Origin: Clostridia bacterium
Lineage (GTDB): Bacteria > Bacillota > Clostridia > Oscillospirales > Acutalibacteraceae
DNA: 64,000 nt
Reading direction: 5' to 3'
Assembly: GCA_017549105.1 (NCBI GenBank)
Contig: JAFYVN010000002.1
Span: forward strand, 78,043 to 142,042
The number at the start of each line of letters is the position of its first letter. Position 1 is the first letter of the stretch. Both the position numbers and the translations under genes were made by a program. The notes below the pieces were generated by a model. That model was not told where the DNA came from. It did not search any database and saw only the letters and a list, made by a program, of their open reading frames with translations. Of this stretch, positions 33,008 through 42,103 are shown piece by piece.

Positions 33008-34612
33008 TTATTTTGAAACCTTTGCTTTTCTTGCTTCGATTTCAGCAACCATCTTAGCCTGCTTCTTCTCTGTGATTGTATAGAAGAACATGGGAACTGC
33101 GCAAGCAAACATACTTACAACACCTGAGATGATAAGAACGTCCCAGAGTGCATCGGGATTTGCAACTTCATAGGTTCTTGCGTTGATGCCTGCGATGCTC
33201 ATTGAGAGAACACCGATGAATGCGCCGACAGCCATACCGATTTTGTTGATAAGAGTCTGCATAGCAAAACAGATGCCTTCGCCTCTTTCACCTGTTTTCC
33301 ACTCAAGGTAGTCAACAGTGTCACCGATCATAGCATAAGTGATGATATTGTTAACGCCCTGGGGAATACCGAGAAGAACAAGACCGATAGCACAGATTAC
33401 CATCTTCCAGGGTGCATCATAACCTACGAAGTACATAATTGCCATAACTACACCGCCAAAAAGGTGAACTGCGATATATGACCATTTCTTTGTAAATTTC
33501 TTTGACATCCAGGGAACAAGGATTGATGCAACAAGACCGCCGGGAACAACAAGGAGGGTGATAATACCGTAAAGACCTTCGTTCTGAAGGATATACTTTG
33601 CGAAGTAGAGACCGCCTGTGTAAGAATAAACCATTCTTGCACCGCCGAGAATGCCTGAAAGAACGATAAGAAGAAGCTCTTTATTCTTGAAGAGGAGCTT
33701 GAGGTTATGACCAAATGAAGGAGGATTCTCCTCTGATGTGAAACGCTCTGTTGTGTTCTTGAAGCCGTAGAAGAACATGGGAATAGCTGCAACAACAAGA
33801 ACAACGGCAGCCACAAAATAAACCCACTTGAGTGTATCTGCATTTGCGATTTCCATACCGTTTCTTACTGTTCCTACGAATGTCATCGCTGCTTCTTCAG
33901 CTGTTACACCCTGGTTTGCAACCATATTTGCAACAGCCTCTGCCTTATCGGAAAGAATAAGAGCAATATCATCGGCAGTATACTTGAACTTGGATGTGAG
34001 TGCACCGGTAATCATAGGAATGAAAACAGTAACAATACCTGCACCGACTGTGCAGAACATACGGGCAACAGTAAGAATGTTACCTCTTGTTACGGTATTA
34101 TTGGTAAGGCAGGTTGAGAGACCCCAGTAGGGAACGTCTGCAACTGTGTAGAAAACAGACCAGAGAACATAGATAATACCGATTACTGCGAATGCCAGAG
34201 TTGTCTGTGTGCCGTTATAAACATTTTCTGCACTGAAAACGGGAAGGAAGCAGAGAATTGTCATAATACCGATGGGAATTGCCATCCACTTGAGATAGGG
34301 TCGGCATTTACCCCACTTTGTGCGGGTTTTATCAACAACAGAACCCATAATGGGGTCGTTGAAAGCATCAAAAATACGTGCGCCGAGCATAAGAATGGCA
34401 ACAGCTGTTGCACCTTTCAAACTGCCAACCATAACACCGTCAGCACCGAAAAGAAGTGCATCTGTCATAAACACGGTTATGTAGGAGCCGATGATGGTAC
34501 AGATAAAGTTCTGACCGAAGCCTGCTACGCTGTAGGCAATAGCCTCTTTGGGCTGTACGCCCTTGCCCGGAGTTGTTCCGAACAGCTTGTGGAGAAATCC
34601 GTCGAGTTTCAT
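33008..34612 (-). CDS. GPH-family sugar:cation symporter (MFS), copy 2
   Basis: 534 residues with about 12 hydrophobic segments. DAFNDPIMGSVVDKTRTKWGKCRPYLK (about 62-88) and GDTVDYLEWKTGERGEG (about 420) are GPH signatures, as in the copy at 15754. It has a longer central loop with a soluble insertion (about 205-260). Followed by YibE/F and the IolJ/IolC-like pair, so it may import the substrate of that pathway. It starts 20 bp after recO, without an obvious terminator between. Confidence 0.88.
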   Translation of the reverse strand: MKLDGFLHKLFGTTPGKGVQPKEAIAYSVAGFGQNFICTIIGSYITVFMTDALLFGADGVMVGSLKGATAVAILMLGARIFDAFNDPIMGSVVDKTRTKWGKCRPYLKWMAIPIGIMTILCFLPVFSAENVYNGTQTTLAFAVIGIIYVLWSVFYTVADVPYWGLSTCLTNNTVTRGNILTVARMFCTVGAGIVTVFIPMITGALTSKFKYTADDIALILSDKAEAVANMVANQGVTAEEAAMTFVGTVRNGMEIANADTLKWVYFVAAVVLVVAAIPMFFYGFKNTTERFTSEENPPSFGHNLKLLFKNKELLLIVLSGILGGARMVYSYTGGLYFAKYILQNEGLYGIITLLVVPGGLVASILVPWMSKKFTKKWSYIAVHLFGGVVMAIMYFVGYDAPWKMVICAIGLVLLGIPQGVNNIITYAMIGDTVDYLEWKTGERGEGICFAMQTLINKIGMAVGAFIGVLSMSIAGINARTYEVANPDALWDVLIISGVVSMFACAVPMFFYTITEKKQAKMVAEIEARKAKVSK

Positions 34613-34632
34613 TTTCTTGTTTCCTTTCGTTT

Positions 34633-35361
34633 TTAGAATAATGATTTATAAAATTCAAGCGTCTTAAATCTTTTACCGGTCTGCGCAAGCAGAAACTTTT
34701 CACAGACTCCGGCAAAACGCTTTTCATCCTCAATCGGCAGAGAAAATGAATAAATTTTCTCTATGGGGTTTGCGCAAACGTGGCGCATTGCGGTTAGCAC
34801 GGTAGAGTTTATCCTCTCACCGCCTCCGCATCCTTTGCAATGAATACAGCCATCATATATATTGAAATAAATCTCGCCCGATGGCTCTTTGCCGCATTCT
34901 GAACAGCAAGTAAGGTCGGGCATAAAACCCGAAAACACCATAAATTTCAGTTCTGTTACGGCTTTCAGAAAATTGTTTGAGCGCCTTTGCTTTTCGAGCA
35001 AATGCATAGAGTTAAGAATCACTCTGAGGTAATCCCTTGCAGGCTCCATTTCAGGCACAAGCTCCGCCGCAAGAGCACAAAAATACTGCGAAAGCGCAAG
35101 CTTCTCTATATCTTCACGCAGTCCGAAAAAAACTTCTTTTGCAACAGCATCGTCTATTATGTAGCTGTCTCTGCTTTTGTAGACCGAAAAATCTCCGTAG
35201 CAGAAAGACTGCGTTGCGCCGTGCATACGGCTGTTTATTTTTTTTGCTCTGTTGGCAAATGCTCTGAGCACTCCGTATTCCGAGGTCAGAAGAGTGACCA
35301 GTCGGTCACTTTCCCCCGTGTCCGTTACTCTGAGCACCAGAGCGTCGGTATTCATTCTCAT
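34633..35361 (-). CDS. recO: DNA repair protein RecO
   Basis: 242 residues from the ATG at 35361, chosen because GGGAG lies nine bases upstream. An N-terminal OB fold (TDALVLRVTDTGESDRLVTLLT) is followed by a helical domain and a four-Cys zinc site (CCSECGKEP...CIHCKGCGGG). RecO loads RecA with RecR onto SSB-coated DNA. The start is overlapped by the yqzL-like gene, the normal Firmicutes arrangement. Confidence 0.92.
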   Translation of the reverse strand: MRMNTDALVLRVTDTGESDRLVTLLTSEYGVLRAFANRAKKINSRMHGATQSFCYGDFSVYKSRDSYIIDDAVAKEVFFGLREDIEKLALSQYFCALAAELVPEMEPARDYLRVILNSMHLLEKQRRSNNFLKAVTELKFMVFSGFMPDLTCCSECGKEPSGEIYFNIYDGCIHCKGCGGGERINSTVLTAMRHVCANPIEKIYSFSLPIEDEKRFAGVCEKFLLAQTGKRFKTLEFYKSLF

Positions 35362-35467
35362 TCTGTTTTGCTCCCGAAGTAACGTTTGATACACAGTTAC
35401 GGAATTCAAGATAATCCGCAACCGCACCTGTTTTTGAAAATCTGCGCCAAGCCTGTTCTTTTTCCAT
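35306..35467 (-). CDS. yqzL: YqzL-like small protein
   Basis: 53 residues from the ATG at 35467, which has GGGAG nine bases upstream; stop TGA at 35306. The N-terminal part MEKEQAWRRFSKTGAVADYL follows the W-x-x-F-x-x-TG-x-x-x-x-YL pattern of YqzL, a tiny protein encoded just before recO in Firmicutes. Its C-terminal half is read in a different frame from, and overlaps, the first 56 bp of recO, suggesting translational coupling. Function unknown. Confidence 0.75.
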   Translation of the reverse strand: MEKEQAWRRFSKTGAVADYLEFRNCVSNVTSGAKQNENEYRRSGAQSNGHGGK

Positions 35468-35535
35468 ATTCACCATCTCCCGTTAATAAGTTAACCCTTT
35501 TCGGTGAATTTAGAAGCAGGAAATTTATGAAATTC

Positions 35536-35677
35536 AAGTGAAGAATGAAAAGTGAAAAATGAAAAATTTCGGGTGGGCGTCGCCCACACCCGTTTATATA
35601 CATTTTGCGGAACAATATAATTAATTCGGAGCGGAGCGACCATTAATTTTTCATTCTTCATTATTCATTTTTAATTT
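35536..35677. repeat. Palindromic intergenic repeat, family B (MITE-like)
   Basis: About 142 bp with ~34-bp imperfect inverted arms built from pentamer-like GAATGAAAAATG units (left 35536-35570, right 35644-35677) and a GC-rich inner hairpin GGGTGGGCGTCGCCCAC. It occupies the gap between yqzL and era and ends at the era stop codon. No copy of family A is present here. The remaining part of the gap shows nothing else. Confidence 0.75.
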
Positions 35678-35679
35678 AA

Positions 35680-36570
35680 TCAATCCAAGCCGAAGTTATG
35701 GATAAGACCTTCGCGATTTCTCCAGCCTTCCTTGACCTTTACCCAGCACTGAAGGTTGATTTTGCACTGGAAGAAATTCTCCATATCGGCTCTTGCTCTT
35801 GTTGAAATCTTTTTGAGCATATCGCCTTTTTTGCCGATGATGATTCCCTTGTGGCTCTCTCTTTCGCAATAGATAGTTGCCTCAACATCCATAATGTTGC
35901 TTCCGTCGGAACGCTCACGCATTTTTTCGATGCTGACCGCAACACCGTGGGGCACTTCCTTATCAAGAAGGAGAAGCATCTTTTCTCTGATAATCTCACC
36001 TGCAAGCACTCTTTCGGGCTGGTCTGTGAGAGTATCGTCGGGAAAGAAATGAACCGATTCATATGTCAGCTTGTTAAGTTCTTCGATAATAAGGTCAACA
36101 TTCTCATTCTTGAGTGCGCTGACGGGAACAACCGCTTCAAAATCAAATTCACTTGTGAACTTAACGATTTTTTCCATAATCGCTTCTTTTTTCTTGACGG
36201 TATCAATCTTGTTGATTGCAAGCACAACGGGTGCCTTCTCTGCCTTAAGACGTTTGAGAAGTTCACGCTCAGCCTCACGGATATCACCCTCGGATTCCGT
36301 TACGAAAAGGCAGGCATCAACGCCGTTTATTCCGTCGCCGACTGCTTTGATCATCTTTTCACCGAGCTTCGTTTTTGGTCTGTGGTAACCCGGTGTATCG
36401 GTAAACACAAGCTGTGTTTCTCCCTCGGTGAGCACGCCCATAATTCTTGTTCTCGTTGTCTGCGGTTTCTGGGTAACGATTGCCACCTTCTGACCGAGCA
36501 TTCTGTTGAGAAGTGAAGATTTGCCTACATTCGGGCATCCGACTATTGCAACAAATGCGGTTTTTGTCAT
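35680..36570 (-). CDS. era: GTPase Era
   Basis: 296 residues. G-motifs: GCPNVGKSSL (G1), DTPGYH (G3), NKID (G4) and SAL (G5), then a C-terminal KH domain with GKKGDMLKKI (GxxG). Era binds the 3' end of 16S rRNA during 30S assembly. It lies behind dgkA (10-bp gap) in the conserved phoH-ybeY-dgkA-era series. Confidence 0.95.
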   Translation of the reverse strand: MTKTAFVAIVGCPNVGKSSLLNRMLGQKVAIVTQKPQTTRTRIMGVLTEGETQLVFTDTPGYHRPKTKLGEKMIKAVGDGINGVDACLFVTESEGDIREAERELLKRLKAEKAPVVLAINKIDTVKKKEAIMEKIVKFTSEFDFEAVVPVSALKNENVDLIIEELNKLTYESVHFFPDDTLTDQPERVLAGEIIREKMLLLLDKEVPHGVAVSIEKMRERSDGSNIMDVEATIYCERESHKGIIIGKKGDMLKKISTRARADMENFFQCKINLQCWVKVKEGWRNREGLIHNFGLD

Positions 36571-36580
36571 ATATATCTCC

Positions 36581-37072
36581 TTATTTAACGTGTTTCACGA
36601 AAAAATTCTTTATTCCGTAAGGTCCTGCAAAAACGAAAATCACGCTTGCGATGAAGCTGATGATAAATCCGATCAGAACAGGGATATTTTCTTTGTAGTA
36701 TTCAAACATTTTCACGAACGCTTCCGGCTGATACAGAATTGAAATCCCGACAGCAACCGAACCGATTGCCGCAATCAGCACTGCACCCGCCGCTGCATCC
36801 TTCGAGATTTTTGCGAGAGAATTGATTTCTTTTGTTGCAAGGTCAACAACCTTTTCGACGGCAGTATTGACAGCTTCAAGCGCCATAACCAGACCGCTGA
36901 CGGCAAAAAGCAAAGCAAGCTGAGTTCTGCTGACCTCAAAAAAATCGTGAACAAAAAGAAATCCGAACATATATGCAGTAAAACACAGATGAATACGCAT
37001 ATTTCTCTCGTGCGCTATGCAGTATGTAATTCCTCTGAAAGCATAAACGAAGCTCTTAAGCAGATTTCTCAT
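36581..37072 (-). CDS. dgkA: Diacylglycerol/undecaprenol kinase family protein
   Basis: 163 residues. Motif ALEAVNTAVEKVVDLAT (about 63-79) with catalytic Glu residues of the DgkA family, plus KISKDAAAGAVL, and three to four hydrophobic segments. In Gram-positives the enzyme usually phosphorylates undecaprenol. A C-terminal extension of ~30 residues adds another membrane segment. Overlaps the 3' end of ybeY by 4 bp (ATGA). Confidence 0.9.
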   Translation of the reverse strand: MRNLLKSFVYAFRGITYCIAHERNMRIHLCFTAYMFGFLFVHDFFEVSRTQLALLFAVSGLVMALEAVNTAVEKVVDLATKEINSLAKISKDAAAGAVLIAAIGSVAVGISILYQPEAFVKMFEYYKENIPVLIGFIISFIASVIFVFAGPYGIKNFFVKHVK

Positions 37073-37581
37073 ACGTTTTCATCATCCATATAATAACTTG
37101 AATTTCGTTTCAGACCGAGTTTTGTAAGAACGGTTTCTTCTTTTTCACGCATTCTGACGCTCTCCATACCACCGTTGACGTGGTCGTAGCCGAGCAGATG
37201 AAGCATTGAATGAACGGTAAGAAAACCGATTTCACGCTGAAGGGAGTGACCGTATCTGTCTGCCTGATCGATTGCGTGCGGAATTGAAATAACAATATCA
37301 CCGAGCATCTTCGCACCCGTATCGTGATTGATGTCGTAAACACCGTTTTCACCGAGCGGGAAAGAAAGAACATCGGTCGCTCTATCGATATTTCTGAACT
37401 GACGGTTGAGCTTGTGGATTTCTTCATCATCAACGAATGTAACACTCACTTCTGCCGCACCGTCAAACTCTTCCTGAACAAGAACAGCGGTACAGCAACG
37501 GCGCACAAGCATACGTACACCGGTGGGAATACGGATTTCGCTCTGATCGTTTGAGATAACAACCTTAACCTTTCCTGTCAT
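37069..37581 (-). CDS. ybeY: Endoribonuclease YbeY
   Basis: 170 residues. The zinc motif HSMLHLLGYDH (about 130) is the H-x3-H-x4-D-H signature of YbeY, which matures 16S rRNA. DDEEIHKLNRQFRNIDRATDVLSFP is also typical. Overlaps the end of phoH by 17 bp. Confidence 0.93.
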   Translation of the reverse strand: MTGKVKVVISNDQSEIRIPTGVRMLVRRCCTAVLVQEEFDGAAEVSVTFVDDEEIHKLNRQFRNIDRATDVLSFPLGENGVYDINHDTGAKMLGDIVISIPHAIDQADRYGHSLQREIGFLTVHSMLHLLGYDHVNGGMESVRMREKEETVLTKLGLKRNSSYYMDDENV

Positions 37582-38542
37582 TTCTTTTACGCTCCTCTTC
37601 CTGCTTTTCGTAAGCCTTTATGATATCCTGCACCAATCTGTGGCGCACAACGTCCTTTTCGCTGAATCTTACGGTGCCGATATCCTCAACATTCTTAAGA
37701 ATTCTGACCGCTTCTTTAAGTCCCGAACGTTTGCCGTCGGGAAGGTCTATCTGAGTTACGTCACCGGTCACAACCATCTTTGAATTGAAACCGAGACGGG
37801 TAAGGAACATTTTCATCTGCTCCGCTGTGGTATTCTGCGCTTCGTCGAGAATGATGAAGCTGTCGTCAAGAGTGCGTCCTCTCATATAGGCAAGAGGCGC
37901 AACCTCAATATCTCCCCTCTCCTGATGCTTCTGAAAATTCTCTGCACCGAGCATATCAAATAGAGCATCATAAAGAGGTCTTAAATACGGGTCAACCTTT
38001 GACTGCAGATCACCGGGAAGGAAACCGAGCTTTTCGCCCGCTTCAACAGCGGGTCTGGTCAGAACAATACGGTTGATTTCTTTTGCTCTGAAAGCGGTTA
38101 CCGCCATTGCAACGGCGAGGTAAGTTTTACCCGTACCTGCAGGACCGATGCCGAAGGTGATTGTGTTGTTACGGATTGTTTCGATATATTTCTTCTGACC
38201 GAGAGTCTTGGGTTTTACGGGTTTACCCTTTGAAGTTATGCAAACGCAGTCAGCCGCCATATGAACAAGCTTATCTTCGTTGCCGTCGTTGACAAGCGAA
38301 AGAACATAGCGTACATTTTGTTCGCTGAGCGATTCGCCTCTGTTGATAAGAGTCAGAAGCCCGTTGATTGCACGCACACCCTTCTGCACATTCTCTGCCT
38401 CACCGGCAACCTTAAGTTCAGAACCGCGGCTGATAACAGATACCCCGAATTCCTTTTCGATGAGCTTCACATTTTCGTCAAAGCTTCCGAAAAGGCTCAC
38501 TGCCTGTTCCATTCTGTCAACATTAATAATCTGTTCAAACAT
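37565..38542 (-). CDS. PhoH-like ATPase
   Basis: 325 residues. An N-terminal KH-like stretch (FGVSVISRGSELKVAGEAENV) is followed by a P-loop ATPase domain with GPAGTGKTYLA (about 136), LDEAQNTT (Walker B, about 236) and TGDVTQIDLP. The family is linked to RNA metabolism, and its place before ybeY and era is conserved in Firmicutes. First gene of its operon. Confidence 0.92.
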   Translation of the reverse strand: MFEQIINVDRMEQAVSLFGSFDENVKLIEKEFGVSVISRGSELKVAGEAENVQKGVRAINGLLTLINRGESLSEQNVRYVLSLVNDGNEDKLVHMAADCVCITSKGKPVKPKTLGQKKYIETIRNNTITFGIGPAGTGKTYLAVAMAVTAFRAKEINRIVLTRPAVEAGEKLGFLPGDLQSKVDPYLRPLYDALFDMLGAENFQKHQERGDIEVAPLAYMRGRTLDDSFIILDEAQNTTAEQMKMFLTRLGFNSKMVVTGDVTQIDLPDGKRSGLKEAVRILKNVEDIGTVRFSEKDVVRHRLVQDIIKAYEKQEEERKRNDRKG

Positions 38543-38572
38543 AATTTCACCTTAAACATTACAATTCAGTTT

Positions 38573-38601
38573 AGTATAACACAATAATCTGTAAAAGTCA
38601 C
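38573..38601 (-). promoter_or_regulatory. Candidate promoter of the phoH operon
   Basis: Minus strand GTGACT (38601-38596), 17-bp spacer, TATACT (38578-38573), about 30 bp before the phoH start. Confidence 0.5.
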
Positions 38602-38634
38602 TATATAATTAAATAATTTTTTAAAAAAGCAAGG

Positions 38635-38663
38635 TTGATATTACCTTTCCGATGTGATATACT
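38635..38663 (+). promoter_or_regulatory. Promoter of the DUF1858-trmK operon
   Basis: TTGATA (38635-38640), 17-bp spacer, TATACT (38658-38663), 37 bp before the ATG at 38701. Confidence 0.65.
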
Positions 38664-38700
38664 AATTGTGTATTTCAAGAACCGAAAGGATGTTAATATT

Positions 38701-38901
38701 ATGACAGAAATCACAAAAGACATGAAAATCGGCGAAATCCTTGACGCTAACCGTGAAGTTGCTCCCTTCTTCCTTGAGATGGGTATGCACTGCCTCGGCT
38801 GTCCTTCAGCAAGAAACGAAAGCGTTGCTCAGGCTTGCATGGTTCACGGCGTAAACGCTGACGAACTCATCGCAAAAATCAACGCATTTCTTGCAAAATA
38901 A
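38701..38901 (+). CDS. DUF1858 domain protein
   Basis: 66 residues from the ATG at 38701 (AAAGGATG upstream). The pattern [38 protein letters not shown] is the DUF1858 domain, with a CxxC pair that may be redox-active or metal-binding. Its function is not established. The stop codon shares its last A with the ATG of trmK, so they are translationally coupled. Confidence 0.85.
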   Translation: MTEITKDMKIGEILDANREVAPFFLEMGMHCLGCPSARNESVAQACMVHGVNADELIAKINAFLAK

Positions 38902-39596
38902 TGATTAACCTCAGCGAAAGAATGCTTATGGCGGCAAGGATGGTCAGAAGCGGAAATTCCGTTGCCGATATCGGCACCGACCATGCCTATCTGCCGGCAT
39001 ATCTGATTCTACGAGGCATTTCTCCGAAGGCTCTTGCGTGCGATGTGCGCAAGGGTCCGCTTGAGAATGCAAAAAATACAGTTGATACCTACTCACTCGA
39101 TGATAAAATCACGCTGAGACTTTCAGACGGTTTCGACGAAATTGAGCCGTACGAAGCAGATGATTTCATTATGTGCGGAATGGGCGGAACCCTTATGGAG
39201 CAGCTTGTTTCACGCGCTGATTGGCTCAAAGATAAAAACAAAAGAATTATCGTTCAGCCTCAGTCACACGCAGAGGATATCAGAAGATTTTTCGTTGAAA
39301 ACGGATTTGAAATTCTCTTTGAAGATGCATGCATTGACTCGGGCAAGCTTTACTGCGCAATGGCAGCAGAATATACGGGTAAAGCCGAAGAAAAAAGCGT
39401 TTCTTACATATATTCAGGTGAGCTTTCAAAATGTAAAAAACAAGAGGCAAAAATGTATCTTAAAAACATAAATTCACGTCTGAAAAAGAAACTTGAAGCC
39501 GAAAAAATTCACGGCACACCCCAAAATGCAGAATATCTTGAAAAAGTGACAAACGAACTGGAGGAAACAATCAATGGAATGCAGACCGACAGTTAA
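38901..39596 (+). CDS. trmK: tRNA (adenine22-N1)-methyltransferase TrmK family
   Basis: 231 residues. SAM-binding motif VADIGTDHAYLPAYLI (about 20-35), then ACDVRKGPLENA and DFIMCGMGGTLMEQL with the family's catalytic GMGG stretch. TrmK methylates N1 of A22 in bacterial tRNAs. A C-terminal coiled coil (KKQEAKMYLKNINSRLKKKLEAEK) follows. The next gene (Nif3-like) overlaps its end by 23 bp, as usual in Firmicutes. Confidence 0.9.
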   Translation: MINLSERMLMAARMVRSGNSVADIGTDHAYLPAYLILRGISPKALACDVRKGPLENAKNTVDTYSLDDKITLRLSDGFDEIEPYEADDFIMCGMGGTLMEQLVSRADWLKDKNKRIIVQPQSHAEDIRRFFVENGFEILFEDACIDSGKLYCAMAAEYTGKAEEKSVSYIYSGELSKCKKQEAKMYLKNINSRLKKKLEAEKIHGTPQNAEYLEKVTNELEETINGMQTDS

Positions 39597-40335
39597 AAAT
39601 ATATACGATTTTATTGACTCAATCGCACCGTTTGAGAAGCAATGTGAATGGGATAACAGCGGTCTTCTTATAGGTGAACCCTGCCGTGAAATTTCAAAAA
39701 TCGGCATTGTGCTTGATATCACATCAGACGCGGTAAAATATGCCGCAGAAAGAGGAATCGAGCTGATAATCAGCCACCATCCTGTTATTTTCAGACCCGT
39801 CAAAACCTTTCTCGAAGGCGATATTTCATATATGCTTGCCAGAAACGGAATATCAGCAATCTGCGCCCACACTTCCCTTGACTGCGCAAATGGCGGAGTT
39901 AACGATGCACTCGCAGAAATTCTCGGATTTAAGAATCCCATTCCTCTTACCGATTCGGGCGAAACAGCAATGATAAGAAAAGTTGTTATCGAAGAAACCG
40001 AGGCTGATGCGCTCGCAATGCTCATAGCAGACAGACTTTCAACGGGAGTTCAGCTTGCTGACTGCGGAAAGACGATTGATACCGTTGCGCTCTGCGGAGG
40101 CGGAGGCGGTGATTTTATTCACGCTGTTGCCGAAAGCGGATGCGATGCATACATTACGGGCGAAGCAAAGCACCATGAATTTCTTGCGGCTAAAGAACTT
40201 GGAGTTACACTTATTGCGGCCGGTCATTTTGAAACAGAAAATCCCGTTGTTGCCGTGCTTGCGGATAAAATCAGAAATAATTTCAATTGTGAGGTTGAAA
40301 TCATACCGCAGAAATCACCTGTGGAATATTTTTAA
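39574..40335 (+). CDS. Nif3-like dinuclear metal-centre protein
   Basis: 253 residues. Metal-ligand motifs ISHHPVIFRP (about 63), CAHTSLDCANGGVND (about 94) and YITGEAKHHEF with the C-terminal AAGHFETE. Preceded by GGAGG. Family proteins (YqfO/YbgI) form hexameric rings with a dinuclear metal site; the reaction is not settled. Coupled with trmK. Confidence 0.9.
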   Translation: MECRPTVKNIYDFIDSIAPFEKQCEWDNSGLLIGEPCREISKIGIVLDITSDAVKYAAERGIELIISHHPVIFRPVKTFLEGDISYMLARNGISAICAHTSLDCANGGVNDALAEILGFKNPIPLTDSGETAMIRKVVIEETEADALAMLIADRLSTGVQLADCGKTIDTVALCGGGGGDFIHAVAESGCDAYITGEAKHHEFLAAKELGVTLIAAGHFETENPVVAVLADKIRNNFNCEVEIIPQKSPVEYF

Positions 40336-40348
40336 TGAGGAATAAACT

Positions 40349-42103
40349 ATGCCCCTTGACGGAATTACGATAAATTTATTAAAACAAGAGCTTTCACGAT
40401 TCATTGTCGGAAGCCGAATAGAAAAAATACACCAGCCATCAAAAGACGAGCTGGTGTTTCATCTGCGTTCAAGAGAAGGAGTTTACCGCCTGCTTGTGTC
40501 GGCATCGGCAAACAGTCCGAGGCTTCATCTGACGGCAAGAGCCCCCGAAAATCCCGCCGTTCCTCCGATGCTCTGTATGCTTTTCAGAAAGCATCTGACA
40601 GGTGCGGTAATCACCGATATACGCCAGCTCGGACTTGACAGAGTTGTTTTTATTGACCTTGCAGGCACAAATGAAATAGGCGATGCCGTAACCTTTACAC
40701 TCTGTGTGGAAATTATGGCAAAACACAGCAATATTATCCTTGTCAATTCAGATGGAACAATCGTGGATGCTGTAAAGCGAGTTGACTTTACACAGTCTTC
40801 CGTAAGACAGATTTTGCCTACGTTCAGATATGAGCTTCCTCCCCGTCAAAACAAGTTAAATTTAACCGAAACAGAGGTTGATTCTGCTGTTTCAGCAATA
40901 AAAAACTGCGTCGGAAAGCGTCTTTCAGGTGCAATCCTTGAATCTCTTGAAGGTGTTTCTCCTTTAATAAGCCGTGAAATTGCATCATTTGCGTGCGGTG
41001 GAGACATCGGCACAGCAGAAATGAATGAAATCAATGAACAAAGGCTTTCAACCAAGCTTTCAGAAATCAAGGAGGCTCTGCTTTCCGGCAAAGCTTCACC
41101 GACTATGCTTATGCGTGAAAATGTAAAGCCTTATGACTTTACATTCACTGATATAACCCAATACGGATTTACTGTAACAGCAAGACCTTTTGAGAGCTTT
41201 TCGGAGCTTCTCGACGATTTTTATTACGAAAAAGACCGCTTCGAAAGAACCCGTCAGCGCAGTCAGTCGCTTCTCAAACTGCTCAACAACGCAGCCGCAA
41301 GAGCTGCAAGAAAACTGCAGAGCAGACAAGCAGAACTTGAAGCGTGCGCAGACCGTGACACCCTTAGAATCAATGCAGAATTAATTCTTGCAAATCAGTA
41401 CAGACTTGAAAAAGGTTCGCTTTTCTATGACCTTGAAAACTATTACAGCAACAATGAAATCATCCGCATCGCTGCCGATCCGGCTCTTTCTCCTGCAGCA
41501 AATGCGCAGAAATATTTCAAAGAATACCGCAAAGCAAAGGTTGCCGAGAGTATGCTCGGCGAGCTGATTGAGCAGAGCGAGCAGGAGCTTGCATATCTTG
41601 AATCGGTCATCGACTCTGTTAACCGTGCTGACGGATATACAGAGCTTGCCGAAATCCGCAACGAACTTTATGAGCAGGGATATCTCAAGCGCGCCAAAAA
41701 CGATAAAACCAAAAAAGCAAAGCCGATGCCGCCAATGGAATATATTTCCGACGACGGATACACAATTCTTGTTGGCAGAAACAACGTTCAGAACGACCTG
41801 CTGACCTTCAAGACAGCAGCAAAGGATGATTCCTGGTTTCACACCCAGAAAATCCCCGGCTCCCACGTTGTTGTTATCGGCAACGGCGATATTATCCCCG
41901 AGCGAACCTGCCGTCAGGCGGCAATACTCGCCGCATATCACAGCGGAGGCCGTGAATCCTCGCAGGTTGCGGTTGATTACACCGAAGTACGTTTGCTCAA
42001 AAAACCAACGGGCGCAAAACCCGGCAAAGTTATTTATCACACATATAACACAATGTGGGTAACACCCGACAGAGAGCTTTGCGAGAGGCTTAAGAAGAAA
42101 TGA
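40349..42103 (+). CDS. rqcH: Rqc2/RqcH homologue (NFACT protein)
   Basis: 584 residues. NFACT-N domain (MPLDGITINLLKQEL, SRIEKIHQPSKDELVF), a helix-hairpin-helix region, a long coiled coil (about 280-450) and the C-terminal NFACT-R domain with SDDGYTILVGRNNVQND and DSWFHTQKIPGSHVV. RqcH adds C-terminal alanine tails to stalled nascent chains on 50S subunits; older annotations call it fibronectin-binding. The next gene overlaps by 4 bp. Confidence 0.92.
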   Translation: MPLDGITINLLKQELSRFIVGSRIEKIHQPSKDELVFHLRSREGVYRLLVSASANSPRLHLTARAPENPAVPPMLCMLFRKHLTGAVITDIRQLGLDRVVFIDLAGTNEIGDAVTFTLCVEIMAKHSNIILVNSDGTIVDAVKRVDFTQSSVRQILPTFRYELPPRQNKLNLTETEVDSAVSAIKNCVGKRLSGAILESLEGVSPLISREIASFACGGDIGTAEMNEINEQRLSTKLSEIKEALLSGKASPTMLMRENVKPYDFTFTDITQYGFTVTARPFESFSELLDDFYYEKDRFERTRQRSQSLLKLLNNAAARAARKLQSRQAELEACADRDTLRINAELILANQYRLEKGSLFYDLENYYSNNEIIRIAADPALSPAANAQKYFKEYRKAKVAESMLGELIEQSEQELAYLESVIDSVNRADGYTELAEIRNELYEQGYLKRAKNDKTKKAKPMPPMEYISDDGYTILVGRNNVQNDLLTFKTAAKDDSWFHTQKIPGSHVVVIGNGDIIPERTCRQAAILAAYHSGGRESSQVAVDYTEVRLLKKPTGAKPGKVIYHTYNTMWVTPDRELCERLKKK

